From assembly GCA_949287095.1 (NCBI GenBank), contig CASEFA010000009.1, positions 53,101 to 117,100 on the forward strand: a stretch of DNA of 64,000 nucleotides, read 5' to 3'. Of the stretch, positions 35,742 to 43,314 are shown in pieces. The translations under genes were made by a program, and so were the position numbers. This DNA comes from an uncultured Bacillota bacterium (lineage in GTDB: Bacteria; Bacillota; Clostridia; Peptostreptococcales; Anaerovoracaceae). The notes below the pieces were generated by a model that did no database searches, was not told the DNA's origin, and saw nothing but the letters and a program-made list of their open reading frames with translations. Numbering within the stretch: position 1 is the stretch's first letter; each line of letters starts with the position of its first letter.

Positions 35742-37325
35742 GTGAATTTTGTGGAAAGTAAGTTGCAGCTAGTGGTGATGATTGCATTTTGCGCCATTAC
35801 GGCGATTTCAGAAGCTATTTTCGGGTTATGTCTGGGAGATATATTAGACGTAATAAATGAATCGTCGATGAATCATCTGATTACCCTTTTGATTTTTCTC
35901 TGCATGCTTATTGTAGTGAGTATTAGCACTTCGGTTCTCGCGCGGGTTTTCATGTTTAAAAACGCATCGAGAAGCGTGGCAGAACTAAAAAATCACATTT
36001 TAAAAAAACAGATGGGAAGGACCAGGGGGGAACAGCCGGATGTGGCCGAATTTACGAGTAAAACGGATTTGTTGTTTACTAATTATTTCATGAACAAGCA
36101 ACTCGTTTTTCTCCATTTTGCAACTTTCATCTGTGCGAGTATTGCCATCATTTCCATAAATTGGATAATGTTTATTGTGGCATTTATAACCTCTGTAATA
36201 CCATTCATCGTTCCCGTTCTTTATAAAAGGATATCGCAGTCAGCGGCTTCTGAGTACAGCGATGAAAGCACCCATTATACAGAGTTTGTATCGGATACGC
36301 TCTATGGCAGACTAGAGATTATGAAGTATAATGTTGCAGCTAAATACATGACTAGACATGAGGATAAAAACGCATATTTCGAGACAAAGAGAGTAAAAAC
36401 CTTGTCAGTTAATTTTATTGGAGACAAAATCTCCGAAGGAATTGGCAACCTCATGTACGTGTTTGTGCTCTTTGCGGGAGGTGTACTGGTAAATTACGAT
36501 TACATAACTATCGGAAATGTCCTAAGCGTTGTACAGTTGATGAACGCTACAGTAGTGCCTGTTAGACTCATCGTTTCCTGCGTTAATCAGATAAATTCCT
36601 GCAAACCTATATACGACGAGCTCTGGAGCGTGGGAGAAAAAAGCTCCACCAAGCAATTTAATGCTCAAGCCGAAAATGTTACTCGTTCCGGGCATGTTCT
36701 CGTTGCCGAACATCTTATGTATAGCTTTCCTGATAGCGGAAGAACTGTAATAGACGATTTTAGCTTTTCATTCATATCTGGAAAAAAATATCTGATTAAA
36801 GGTGAAAGCGGCTCGGGAAAAACTACTCTCGCTCGAATTTTATCCGGAGAACTTACACCTGATTCAGGGAAAGTTTGCATCGGAAACCGTGAAATAACAG
36901 ATTTCAATCTTGCAACACGCATCAAGATAGTAAACTACGTGGATCAGAATGCCTATTTATTCAGAGACAGCTTATGGAATAACATCACGCTGTACAGGGA
37001 CGGTTACGATTCTGCTGATGGTAAAAATCGAGTCACGCATCAGTTAGTGGATTTTCGGCTCAATCATATAGATATCGATGCGGCACTGGACAATTCCAGC
37101 GGTGTATCTGGTGGGGAAAAATCGCGCATATGTCTCCTAAGGGCGATGCTAGACATGCCATGGTTCCTTATCGCAGACGAACCTACTGCGTCTTTGGATC
37201 GAGCCAATACTAGTAATGTAATTCACAGGCTTTGCAGCTGCAGCAGTGCGGTTATCGTCATAGCTCACAATCTCGATGAAGAACTGGAGAAATTGTTTGA
37301 TGAAATTATTTGTATGAGAAGATAG
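35742..37325 (+). CDS. ABC transporter (permease-ATPase) of the peptide locus
   Basis: The 527-residue half-transporter has an N-terminal membrane domain with about six helices (1-300) and an ATPase with consensus Walker A GESGSGKTTLA, signature VSGGEKSRICLL, Walker B FLIADEPTASLD and H-loop VIVIAHNLD. No C39 peptidase domain is present, so it should export a peptide already trimmed or trimmed later. The start is GTG 35742 or GTG 35751; AAAGCGG suits the second. Codon use is AT-rich like the next three genes, 12 bp before the first radical-SAM gene. Confidence 0.88.
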   Translation: MNFVESKLQLVVMIAFCAITAISEAIFGLCLGDILDVINESSMNHLITLLIFLCMLIVVSISTSVLARVFMFKNASRSVAELKNHILKKQMGRTRGEQPDVAEFTSKTDLLFTNYFMNKQLVFLHFATFICASIAIISINWIMFIVAFITSVIPFIVPVLYKRISQSAASEYSDESTHYTEFVSDTLYGRLEIMKYNVAAKYMTRHEDKNAYFETKRVKTLSVNFIGDKISEGIGNLMYVFVLFAGGVLVNYDYITIGNVLSVVQLMNATVVPVRLIVSCVNQINSCKPIYDELWSVGEKSSTKQFNAQAENVTRSGHVLVAEHLMYSFPDSGRTVIDDFSFSFISGKKYLIKGESGSGKTTLARILSGELTPDSGKVCIGNREITDFNLATRIKIVNYVDQNAYLFRDSLWNNITLYRDGYDSADGKNRVTHQLVDFRLNHIDIDAALDNSSGVSGGEKSRICLLRAMLDMPWFLIADEPTASLDRANTSNVIHRLCSCSSAVIVIAHNLDEELEKLFDEIICMRR

Positions 37326-37337
37326 CGAGGTAGCGAT

Positions 37338-38699
37338 ATGGAAGACAAAAGTGTATTTCCTGTAATAAGTCCGGGAATGTTCTATTCACATTTGAACAGT
37401 GAAGTTGCACTGCTGGTAGATGAAAAGAGGAGACGAACTTTATCATTAAATCAATTTCAAGCACGGATAGTGGACTTGCTAACGGGCAGCAGATCAATTG
37501 AAGAGTTGTGCGGTATTTTAAGCATCGAAAATCCAAAAATTTATACGTGCGATTCTATAACAGAATTCATTGGTGCATTAGTCGAAAAACGGTATGTTCA
37601 CTGTCCACCAGTTGCTTTAGATATTGCACGAACAGAAAGAGAAAAATCACCGCTTCCTTCAACTGCGAACAGAGATTACTTTTATCCAGACAGATTGTCT
37701 CAGATAACTATTTCTATAACGGATAAATGCTGTTTACATTGCGATTATTGCTCTCAGAGAGCTCAAATAAATGGAGGGCATTCCTTGCCTAAAGATATCG
37801 TGATGGATTTAATTGATGAAGCATATTCACTAGGAGCGAAATCTTTTGGCATTTTTGGTGGAGAGCCGCTTTTATATGAGCATTTAGGCGATATAGTAAA
37901 TCATGCATATTGTACAGGCTTCAGCAATATCAAATTATTCACCAAGGGTACACTGATTGACGAATTTAAAGCAAAAGAGCTACGAAGCATTGGTATTAAT
38001 AATGTGCAAGTATCATGTGATTCATACAACCAGGATTGTTTTGACAAGACGGTCGGGATAAAAGGTGCATTTAAAGCGTTTTATCGTGGATTGTATAATT
38101 TAATTGATTCAGGTATCGACGTAGATTTGAAGATAGTTGCTACAAAAAATAATATTCACGAAATACCTAGAATGATTGATGGATTCTCGTCTATAGGCGT
38201 TAAAAAAATATTAATTGAAGTTGTAGTTCCTGTTGGTAGAGCTGATTTTGATATTATCCCTGAAGAGGAAGACGTATACGATTTAGAAAATTTTATACAA
38301 ACTAGACACGATAAATACGATCCAGAAATTCACTTTAAGTATTTAAAATATGGTACACCGCAAAGTTGTGCGGGTGGAATTACGAATTTAATGGTTTTTG
38401 CCGATGGATATGTTGCACCGTGTGATAAGTGGTATGACTTTAGATTAAAATATAACTTTGGTAATATCTTCGATAAGTCGCTAACCGAAATTTGGGCAAA
38501 CGGAGATTTTAACCTATTCAGGAATTTATCAAGTGATATAAGCTGTAGGGAATGTACTAAGCAAGTAGTGTGTAGGGGTGGATGTAAACTCCATAGTATG
38601 CTTGCTTACAGCGATATTTATCATGCAGATATAGCATGCTCTAAAGTGAGTGGGAAACACGAGGGATTACTTTTCAAAGATAACGAGGTGGATGTATGA
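37338..38699 (+). CDS. Radical SAM/SPASM peptide maturase with PqqD-like N-terminus
   Basis: The 453-residue enzyme has three parts. Residues 1-90 look like a PqqD-type recognition domain (LLVDEKRRRTLSLNQFQARI, LVEKRYVHCPP) that would bind a leader peptide. Residues about 120-330 form the radical-SAM barrel with C131-C135-C138 in KCCLHCDYCSQRAQ for the [4Fe-4S] cluster. The C-terminus is a SPASM region (CAGGITNLMVFADGYVAPCDK, CRECTKQVVCRGGCKLH). Such enzymes install thioether, C-C or other links in ribosomal peptides. Its stop overlaps the next start (ATGA). Confidence 0.9.
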   Translation: MEDKSVFPVISPGMFYSHLNSEVALLVDEKRRRTLSLNQFQARIVDLLTGSRSIEELCGILSIENPKIYTCDSITEFIGALVEKRYVHCPPVALDIARTEREKSPLPSTANRDYFYPDRLSQITISITDKCCLHCDYCSQRAQINGGHSLPKDIVMDLIDEAYSLGAKSFGIFGGEPLLYEHLGDIVNHAYCTGFSNIKLFTKGTLIDEFKAKELRSIGINNVQVSCDSYNQDCFDKTVGIKGAFKAFYRGLYNLIDSGIDVDLKIVATKNNIHEIPRMIDGFSSIGVKKILIEVVVPVGRADFDIIPEEEDVYDLENFIQTRHDKYDPEIHFKYLKYGTPQSCAGGITNLMVFADGYVAPCDKWYDFRLKYNFGNIFDKSLTEIWANGDFNLFRNLSSDISCRECTKQVVCRGGCKLHSMLAYSDIYHADIACSKVSGKHEGLLFKDNEVDV

Positions 38700-39916
38700 A
38701 TTCTAAGTATGTGTGCTTTGATGACATTATTGAAGGCTCACGGGTGTATGTTAATTTATTCGACAAGGAAATAAAAATTACCCATTCCAATGACAAACTA
38801 TTAGGAGAGAAATTAGGAGATTATACCGTAGCAGATTATCTTCGCGTTCAAAGAAGTTCTAATCATAAAGCGATTATAGGCGTTGTCACAACATACAACT
38901 GTAATTTGCGTTGCTCATATTGCTATGAAAAGGGCTATCAGAACCGTAATTTAGTTATGGATTGTTGTATGGTGCATAAGATAATCGAATTTATCAAGGC
39001 ATATATACGAGCATACAATTTAACTGATTTAAGAATAATTTTTACTGGTGGCGAGCCACTATTAAGGAAAGATTTAGTAGTCGATATGGCTAAAGAACTC
39101 AACGCATATATGCGTGAAGGTTCTGTGAGTTTTAGGTTTAGCATTGTCACGAATGGAACTATAGATTTTTCTGAATTTATTCCTTTACTACAATCATACG
39201 GTTTAGATCTCGTGCAAATATCGTTAGATGGTTCCGAAGAAATACACAACTTACGAAGAAAAGCCACATTCAATGCATTCAAAAAAAGTCTTGATTTCAT
39301 ATCCAAAATATCAAGATATAAAGAAATCACAACAGTAATACGGACAAATATTGATGACCAGAACATTGGAGATATAAAAAACATGTTGGAGGTGTTAAAA
39401 GCCAGCACTGAATCCGAGAATCTTCTCTTTAGTTTCGTTGATACAGAAGAAACGATTTGCGAAAGAGAAGATAGTCTAAAGTCCAATAAAAATATCATAA
39501 GCAGCAACATTCTAAGTGCGTATGAACTTATCAAAAAGTATGGCTTTAAATCAATAAATATTAGTCCTTTTCACCACGGCTGCATGAATATTGTTGAAGA
39601 AGGATGTTTTATTGATCCGAGTGGGGCGGTCTTTAAATGCGGAGGTATGCTAGGACACCAGTCAGAGATGGTTGGAAACGTTGATGATTTAAAAAAACTC
39701 GTTTGCAGCGTAAAAAAATATATTGATATAAAAATTAAGGATGAATGTCATGACTGTAGTTTGTTCCCTGCTTGTGGTGGAGGATGCATATATCAGAAGC
39801 ATTATAATGTTGCTTGTGATATAGCATACAAAGAACGCATATTATCTCGCCTTAGAAATAGAACTATTATCTATTTATCAGAGAAAGGGATAATCAAATT
39901 GAACCAACATTTATAA
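38696..39916 (+). CDS. Second radical SAM/SPASM peptide maturase
   Basis: The 406-residue enzyme lacks the PqqD part. It has the radical-SAM triad C69-C73-C76 (TTYNCNLRCSYCYEKGYQ), a glycine-rich FTGGEPLLRKDL SAM-binding motif, and a Cys-rich SPASM tail (GCFIDPSGAVFKCGGMLG, DECHDCSLFPACGGGCIY). It differs greatly from its neighbour, so the two probably make separate modifications on one peptide. It is translationally coupled to the first maturase and followed 65 bp later by the putative precursor gene. Confidence 0.9.
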   Translation: MNSKYVCFDDIIEGSRVYVNLFDKEIKITHSNDKLLGEKLGDYTVADYLRVQRSSNHKAIIGVVTTYNCNLRCSYCYEKGYQNRNLVMDCCMVHKIIEFIKAYIRAYNLTDLRIIFTGGEPLLRKDLVVDMAKELNAYMREGSVSFRFSIVTNGTIDFSEFIPLLQSYGLDLVQISLDGSEEIHNLRRKATFNAFKKSLDFISKISRYKEITTVIRTNIDDQNIGDIKNMLEVLKASTESENLLFSFVDTEETICEREDSLKSNKNIISSNILSAYELIKKYGFKSINISPFHHGCMNIVEEGCFIDPSGAVFKCGGMLGHQSEMVGNVDDLKKLVCSVKKYIDIKIKDECHDCSLFPACGGGCIYQKHYNVACDIAYKERILSRLRNRTIIYLSEKGIIKLNQHL

Positions 39917-39981
39917 AAATAAAAGAATGTATATGCGCATTATGCATTATTGACTTAAGGTTTTAAGGAAAGGAGGACGTA

Positions 39982-40107
39982 ATGGAGGCAAATAAACTTG
40001 AGATTGTCAGCAATTATGACGCTTCAGAAAATGTTCTGACGTTAGTAGACGACGAGTGCGAAAATGGATATTTTTGCTGTTTTGCTACAGGCGGCGATAA
40101 TGGCTAA
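39982..40107 (+). CDS. Putative RiPP precursor peptide, 41 residues
   Basis: A perfect SD (AAAGGAGG) lies five bases before this ATG. The 41-residue product has an acidic leader-like part (residues 1-25, including LEIVSNYDASENVLTLVDDE) and a Cys/Gly-rich end, CENGYFCCFATGGDNG, with Cys at 26, 32 and 33. Position, size and composition fit the substrate of the two upstream radical-SAM enzymes. A strong terminator follows. I do not recognise the family. No peptidase gene is in the locus, so leader removal is unexplained. Confidence 0.82.
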   Translation: MEANKLEIVSNYDASENVLTLVDDECENGYFCCFATGGDNG

Positions 40108-40185
40108 ACGCTCTATTGGGTTAATGAACCAATAATTGTTCATTTCCAACTTATAAAATGGAGTGAACATTAAAACCATTCGTCG

Positions 40186-40235
40186 CAGGAGCTGTAGTAC
40201 TGACCCGAAAAGGTTAGTGCTACAGTTCCTGTTTT
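40186..40235 (+). terminator. Strong terminator of the peptide locus
   Basis: A stem of about 20 bp runs from CAGGAGCTGTAGTACTGACC to its near-complement ending TTCCTG (40231), with a CGAAAA loop and TTTT after it. Confidence 0.92.
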
Positions 40236-40323
40236 ATATGGCTTTAAGTCAGATGAGTATGCAAAGTGTGTGAGACAAGCAACCAACTGCTATGCGACAT
40301 TGTTATTAAAGTATGGAATGTAA
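40204..40323 (+). pseudogene. Possible 3' remnant of a coding sequence
   Basis: After an in-frame TGA, 39 sense codons run to TAA at 40321. They read GFKSDEYAKCVRQATNCYA and then TLLLKYGM, which has a natural protein-like composition, but there is no start codon or SD. It overlaps the terminator. It may be the leftover end of a gene removed when the island arrived. The family is not recognised. Confidence 0.3.
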
Positions 40324-40649
40324 AAAAGTCTCGCATTACAGAATATGGGATTTTTTACCAATGATGATGCACTGATTTGATTGAATGATTTTTTGCGGCT
40401 TCGACAAAGACGTCTATTTTCGATGGCTTTGCCGAAGCTTTTTCGGCTTTAAAAGCTGTATCTACAGGCTTTGCCGAAATTTCATCGACCAAAGCCTGCC
40501 CGGCTCGCTTACTTTTTCGGCAGATTTTGATTTCGCTTCAAAAATGTCGAAAAAGCCTTCGGCAACTTAGCGGAAAACACGCTGCATTGTCGAAGACTTC
40601 CTAAAATCCAAATCCTATAACTCTGTAACCCTAAAGCCGCACATACGAA

Positions 40650-40678
40650 AAAACCCTGAAACCGTTTAAGTTTCAGGG
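40650..40678 (-). terminator. Terminator of the tRNA cluster
   Basis: On the minus strand CCCTGAAAC pairs with GTTTCAGGG around a short loop, followed by six T. It lies just after tRNA-fMet. Confidence 0.85.
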
Positions 40679-40688
40679 AATGTAATCT

Positions 40689-40764
40689 TGGTTGCGGAGG
40701 GAGGACTTGAACCTCCGGCCTCCGGGTTATGAGCCCGACGAGCTACCAACTGCTCTACCCCGCG
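40689..40764 (-). tRNA. Initiator tRNA-Met (anticodon CAT)
   Basis: The 76-nt minus-strand gene begins CGCGGGGTAGAGCAG and has anticodon CAT in a GGG/CCC-topped anticodon stem. It shows the C1-A72 acceptor mismatch that marks the bacterial initiator tRNA. CCA is encoded. Confidence 0.96.
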
Positions 40765-40792
40765 TCGATGAAGTAGCTTAACTACTCCGTAT

Positions 40793-40821
40793 ATTATAGC
40801 ACACTCGGAACACTTTGTTAA
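40793..40821 (-). promoter_or_regulatory. Promoter of initiator tRNA-Met
   Basis: On the minus strand TTAACA (40821-40816) and TATAAT (40798-40793) are 17 bp apart, between tRNA-Leu and tRNA-fMet. Confidence 0.75.
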
Positions 40822-40859
40822 CCCCTTTGTCGACAAAACCCGTCCGGGCGCACTGATTA

Positions 40860-40949
40860 TGGTGCCGGAAACCGGGGTCGAACCGGTACGATCGGTAAGG
40901 ATCGCGGGATTTTAAGTCCCGTGCGTCTGCCAATTCCGCCATTCCGGCA
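40860..40949 (-). tRNA. tRNA-Leu (anticodon TAA)
   Basis: The 90-nt class II tRNA on the minus strand has the acceptor pair TGCCGGA/TCCGGCA, anticodon loop CTTAAAA with TAA, a long variable arm (CGATCCTTACCGATCG) and encoded CCA. Confidence 0.96.
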
Positions 40950-40957
40950 TAAAAAAT

Positions 40958-41032
40958 TGGCTCCGAGAGTGGGGCTCGAACCCACAGCCTACCGGTTAAC
41001 AGCCGGTTGCTCCACCATTGAGCTATCTCGGA
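40958..41032 (-). tRNA. tRNA-Asn (anticodon GTT)
   Basis: The 75-nt minus-strand gene begins TCCGAGATAGCTCAATGG, has anticodon stem-loop CCGGCTGTTAACCGG with GTT, a GGTTCGAGC T-arm and CCA. It is the first gene of the cluster. Confidence 0.96.
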
Positions 41033-41064
41033 ATACCTATATTGCCGCGTCAGCGACATGAATT

Positions 41065-41093
41065 ATTATAGGATAACAGCGGGACTTTGTCAA
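41065..41093 (-). promoter_or_regulatory. Consensus promoter of the tRNA cluster
   Basis: On the minus strand TTGACA (41093-41088) and TATAAT (41070-41065) are 17 bp apart, a full consensus match. The -35 box lies in one arm of the hairpin at 41078-41118. Confidence 0.9.
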
Positions 41094-41118
41094 CAACTAT
41101 TTTTGACAAAATCCCGCT
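41078..41118. repeat. 16-bp inverted repeat overlapping the tRNA promoter
   Basis: AGCGGGACTTTGTCAA (41078-41093) and its near-perfect complement (41103-41118, one mismatch) form a long hairpin, with five T following on the plus strand. It looks like a plus-strand terminator protecting the tRNA cluster, while also containing the minus-strand -35 box. Confidence 0.75.
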
Positions 41119-41172
41119 TTTTCACTGCTTTTTCATCTGAGTGTGAACGTGTCAGGGGATAATGCGGCACGG

Positions 41173-42492
41173 CTATTCGCCTTCGGTTCTGTTGTACTTT
41201 TTAAGGCCGAGAAGCATGATTACCGCGGCAAGGGCGTAGAGAGCCGCAGCTATGTAATATGCAGTTCTGTACCCCTCCTGGGATGTGAATAGAATCTGTC
41301 CGGTGAAATTACCGCTTATGATGCTTATGATTCCGGCCAGGAAGTTTATGAGGGACGTAAATGCAGGCCTCAGTGATTTAGGTACGATGGCCATGGTAAG
41401 CGCACTTTCGGCAGGCGTGCAGAGGTTTGCAAGACCTGCTCTCATAAACAGAGCTGTACCGACGACAGGTATCATCAGACTTCCGAAGCTGTCACCGGAT
41501 GCTATTATCAGCATGAACGGGACTGACAGGGAAACGGTAAGGAAGATTGTGACGACCTTTCCCAGCCTCTTTACCACATACGGTGAAAGTATCATGAAAA
41601 TCACGATAGAAAGATATGATATGGAAACCAGCAGAGACGAAGTCGCTTTGTCGATGTGGAGGTTTCTGTTGAGATATACCGTATAGTATGAGGTGAAAAG
41701 TCCCATTGCAAAGGAGATGAGAGACCAGTAGATAAGGTATGTCACGGCCGATTTGCTGAGCAGTATACGGCATATTTCAGAAGCTTTTTCCTTTAGAGAT
41801 ACGCGTTCCTTTGACGTATCGCTGTAGTCGATCTTCTCTTCTTTTATCATAAACGCCGGTATGAGGGCGAGAATGCCCACTATGCCCGAAACTAGAAGCA
41901 CGTCTTCATTTCCCTGAATGTATGCGGCTTTAAGGGTGCTGCCGAGGTCGGCAATCCGGCTGCTAAGTTCTTTGGCGGCAGCGTAGGTTTCGCCGGCTCG
42001 TACAGAAAACATTTTAACTGTGAAGACACCGCCGAGGTAGGTGGTGAGGAAGTAACCTATGTATCCGAAATAGTAAGTCTTTGTGTACCAGCCTATTCCG
42101 CCGTTTTCGGCTTTTCCCGCATAGGCGGCGACAAAAGGTGCAAGTATTATGTAATGAAGCTGTACGCCCACAAGTGCAAGAAGTGTGGTTACATAGAATA
42201 TACCGTCGGATTCAAACAGGAGTATGCAGAAAAAAGCCAGTGACGTCACGATTCCGCTGAAAATCACGAGCTTTTTATATCCGATCTTAGGAATCAGGAG
42301 AAGCAGGGCTGCAGCGATAAATGTGGCGTATCCGTAAAAAGCCCAGAATGACGTGGCAATGGATACTGACACCTCCTGAAGATAATTCACGTATGTATCG
42401 TAGAGAATTCCACTGATGAGATTATTGATGACATAGCTCAGTATAAACAGAATAAGGTTTCTGCGGTTGCGATTTTCCAAAGAAGTACTCAT
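41173..42492 (-). CDS. MFS transporter
   Basis: The 439-residue protein has about twelve hydrophobic segments in two halves and a long central loop (IKEEKIDYSDTSKERVSLKEK), the usual major-facilitator layout. It begins SLENRNRRNLILFILSYVIN. It diverges from the zinc-ribbon/LuxR-type regulator and may be controlled by it. The substrate is unknown; peptides or amino acids are plausible from the adjacent peptidase genes. Confidence 0.82.
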   Translation of the reverse strand: MSTSLENRNRRNLILFILSYVINNLISGILYDTYVNYLQEVSVSIATSFWAFYGYATFIAAALLLLIPKIGYKKLVIFSGIVTSLAFFCILLFESDGIFYVTTLLALVGVQLHYIILAPFVAAYAGKAENGGIGWYTKTYYFGYIGYFLTTYLGGVFTVKMFSVRAGETYAAAKELSSRIADLGSTLKAAYIQGNEDVLLVSGIVGILALIPAFMIKEEKIDYSDTSKERVSLKEKASEICRILLSKSAVTYLIYWSLISFAMGLFTSYYTVYLNRNLHIDKATSSLLVSISYLSIVIFMILSPYVVKRLGKVVTIFLTVSLSVPFMLIIASGDSFGSLMIPVVGTALFMRAGLANLCTPAESALTMAIVPKSLRPAFTSLINFLAGIISIISGNFTGQILFTSQEGYRTAYYIAAALYALAAVIMLLGLKKYNRTEGE

Positions 42493-42621
42493 TTCATATC
42501 TCCTGCCGTACAGGCCCGTGAATTAACAAACTATTCTTTTTATAATTCCTGACCCATAAACTGTATCACATTTTCCGTCACGGCACAATATTAAAAGCGA
42601 TTATTTCACGATAATTGCGTA

Positions 42622-42650
42622 TTGATTTTTGAAACTCTGTGTGATATTGT
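42622..42650 (+). promoter_or_regulatory. Promoter of the regulator-peptidase operon
   Basis: TTGATT (42622-42627) and TATTGT (42645-42650) are 17 bp apart in the 261-bp divergent region upstream of the regulator gene. The match is moderate. Confidence 0.45.
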
Positions 42651-42753
42651 TTAGTTATTAGCAAACGGAATTTAAAAATGTTTATATTTTACCCGATAAA
42701 ACCCGGTTGCCCGGCGAAGCAATCCGGGGTATCTGCAGACGGGAGGAACGGTT

Positions 42754-43302
42754 ATGGAATTCAGAGAGCTTACCGTGGAGGAAATGGCCAGAGGCTATAC
42801 ATTTTCAAAAGAGAGACGGGAATACTCATGTATATTCTGCGGGGAAACATTCAGCGAAGGCAGGATTTATGACAAAGATGACAGGCTAATTACCGCAGAG
42901 CAGGCAGTAAGGGAACATGTCCTGGAGGCTCATGACGGAGCGTTCGGTGGACTTATCAACCTGGAACGGCAGGTCAGCGGGTTGACGGATGTGCAGAAAA
43001 ACGTTCTTTCCGGTATGTACAGACAGATCAGCAATAACGACATCGGGCTGGAAATGGGAATAAGCAGCGCGACCGTAAGGACTCATAAGTTTAACATACA
43101 GAAGATGAAAAGAGAGGCCCGCATACTTCTCGCAGTTCTTGAAAATATTGAGAATGAAGAGTTAAGGGCTGAAAGAGAACATCTGGCGGCCATGATGGAA
43201 GAGAGGAAACGGGAGAGGGACTACCATGAGGAAGCTCCGGTTGAAAGATCTGTAACGGGTAACAGCCTGCATCCGTTCTTTACGCAGTTCTACCTGAAGT
43301 AG
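42754..43302 (+). CDS. Zinc-ribbon/LuxR-type HTH transcriptional regulator
   Basis: The 182-residue protein has an N-terminal zinc-binding segment (YSCIFCGETF with later REHVLEAHDGAFG giving a CxxC...HxxxxH pattern) and a LuxR-like helix-turn-helix (LTDVQKNVLSGMYRQISNNDIGLEMGISSATVRTH in two parts). A charged coiled-coil tail follows. The zinc part may sense a metal or ligand. It heads an operon with an M32-like protein, an MFS transporter and an X-Pro peptidase, and diverges from another MFS gene, so it probably controls all of them. Confidence 0.82.
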   Translation: MEFRELTVEEMARGYTFSKERREYSCIFCGETFSEGRIYDKDDRLITAEQAVREHVLEAHDGAFGGLINLERQVSGLTDVQKNVLSGMYRQISNNDIGLEMGISSATVRTHKFNIQKMKREARILLAVLENIENEELRAEREHLAAMMEERKRERDYHEEAPVERSVTGNSLHPFFTQFYLK

Positions 43303-43314
43303 GGAGGTCGGAAA

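Larger units (their letters stand above)
40108..40688. other. Non-coding region with terminator, gene remnant and TTTGYCGAA motif cluster
   Basis: After the precursor gene come an inverted repeat (TTGGGTT/AACCAA near 40117), a strong terminator (40186-40235) and a 39-codon frame without a start (40204-40323). About 200 bp with at least eight TTTGYCGAA-like motifs follow: 40400, 40428, 40442, 40470, 40516, 40545, 40559 and 40588. The tRNA terminator closes the region. Confidence 0.65.

Noticed and set aside
41078..41118. Terminator of the minus-strand MFS gene
   Set aside because: The T run follows the hairpin only on the plus strand; on the minus strand no T run follows.
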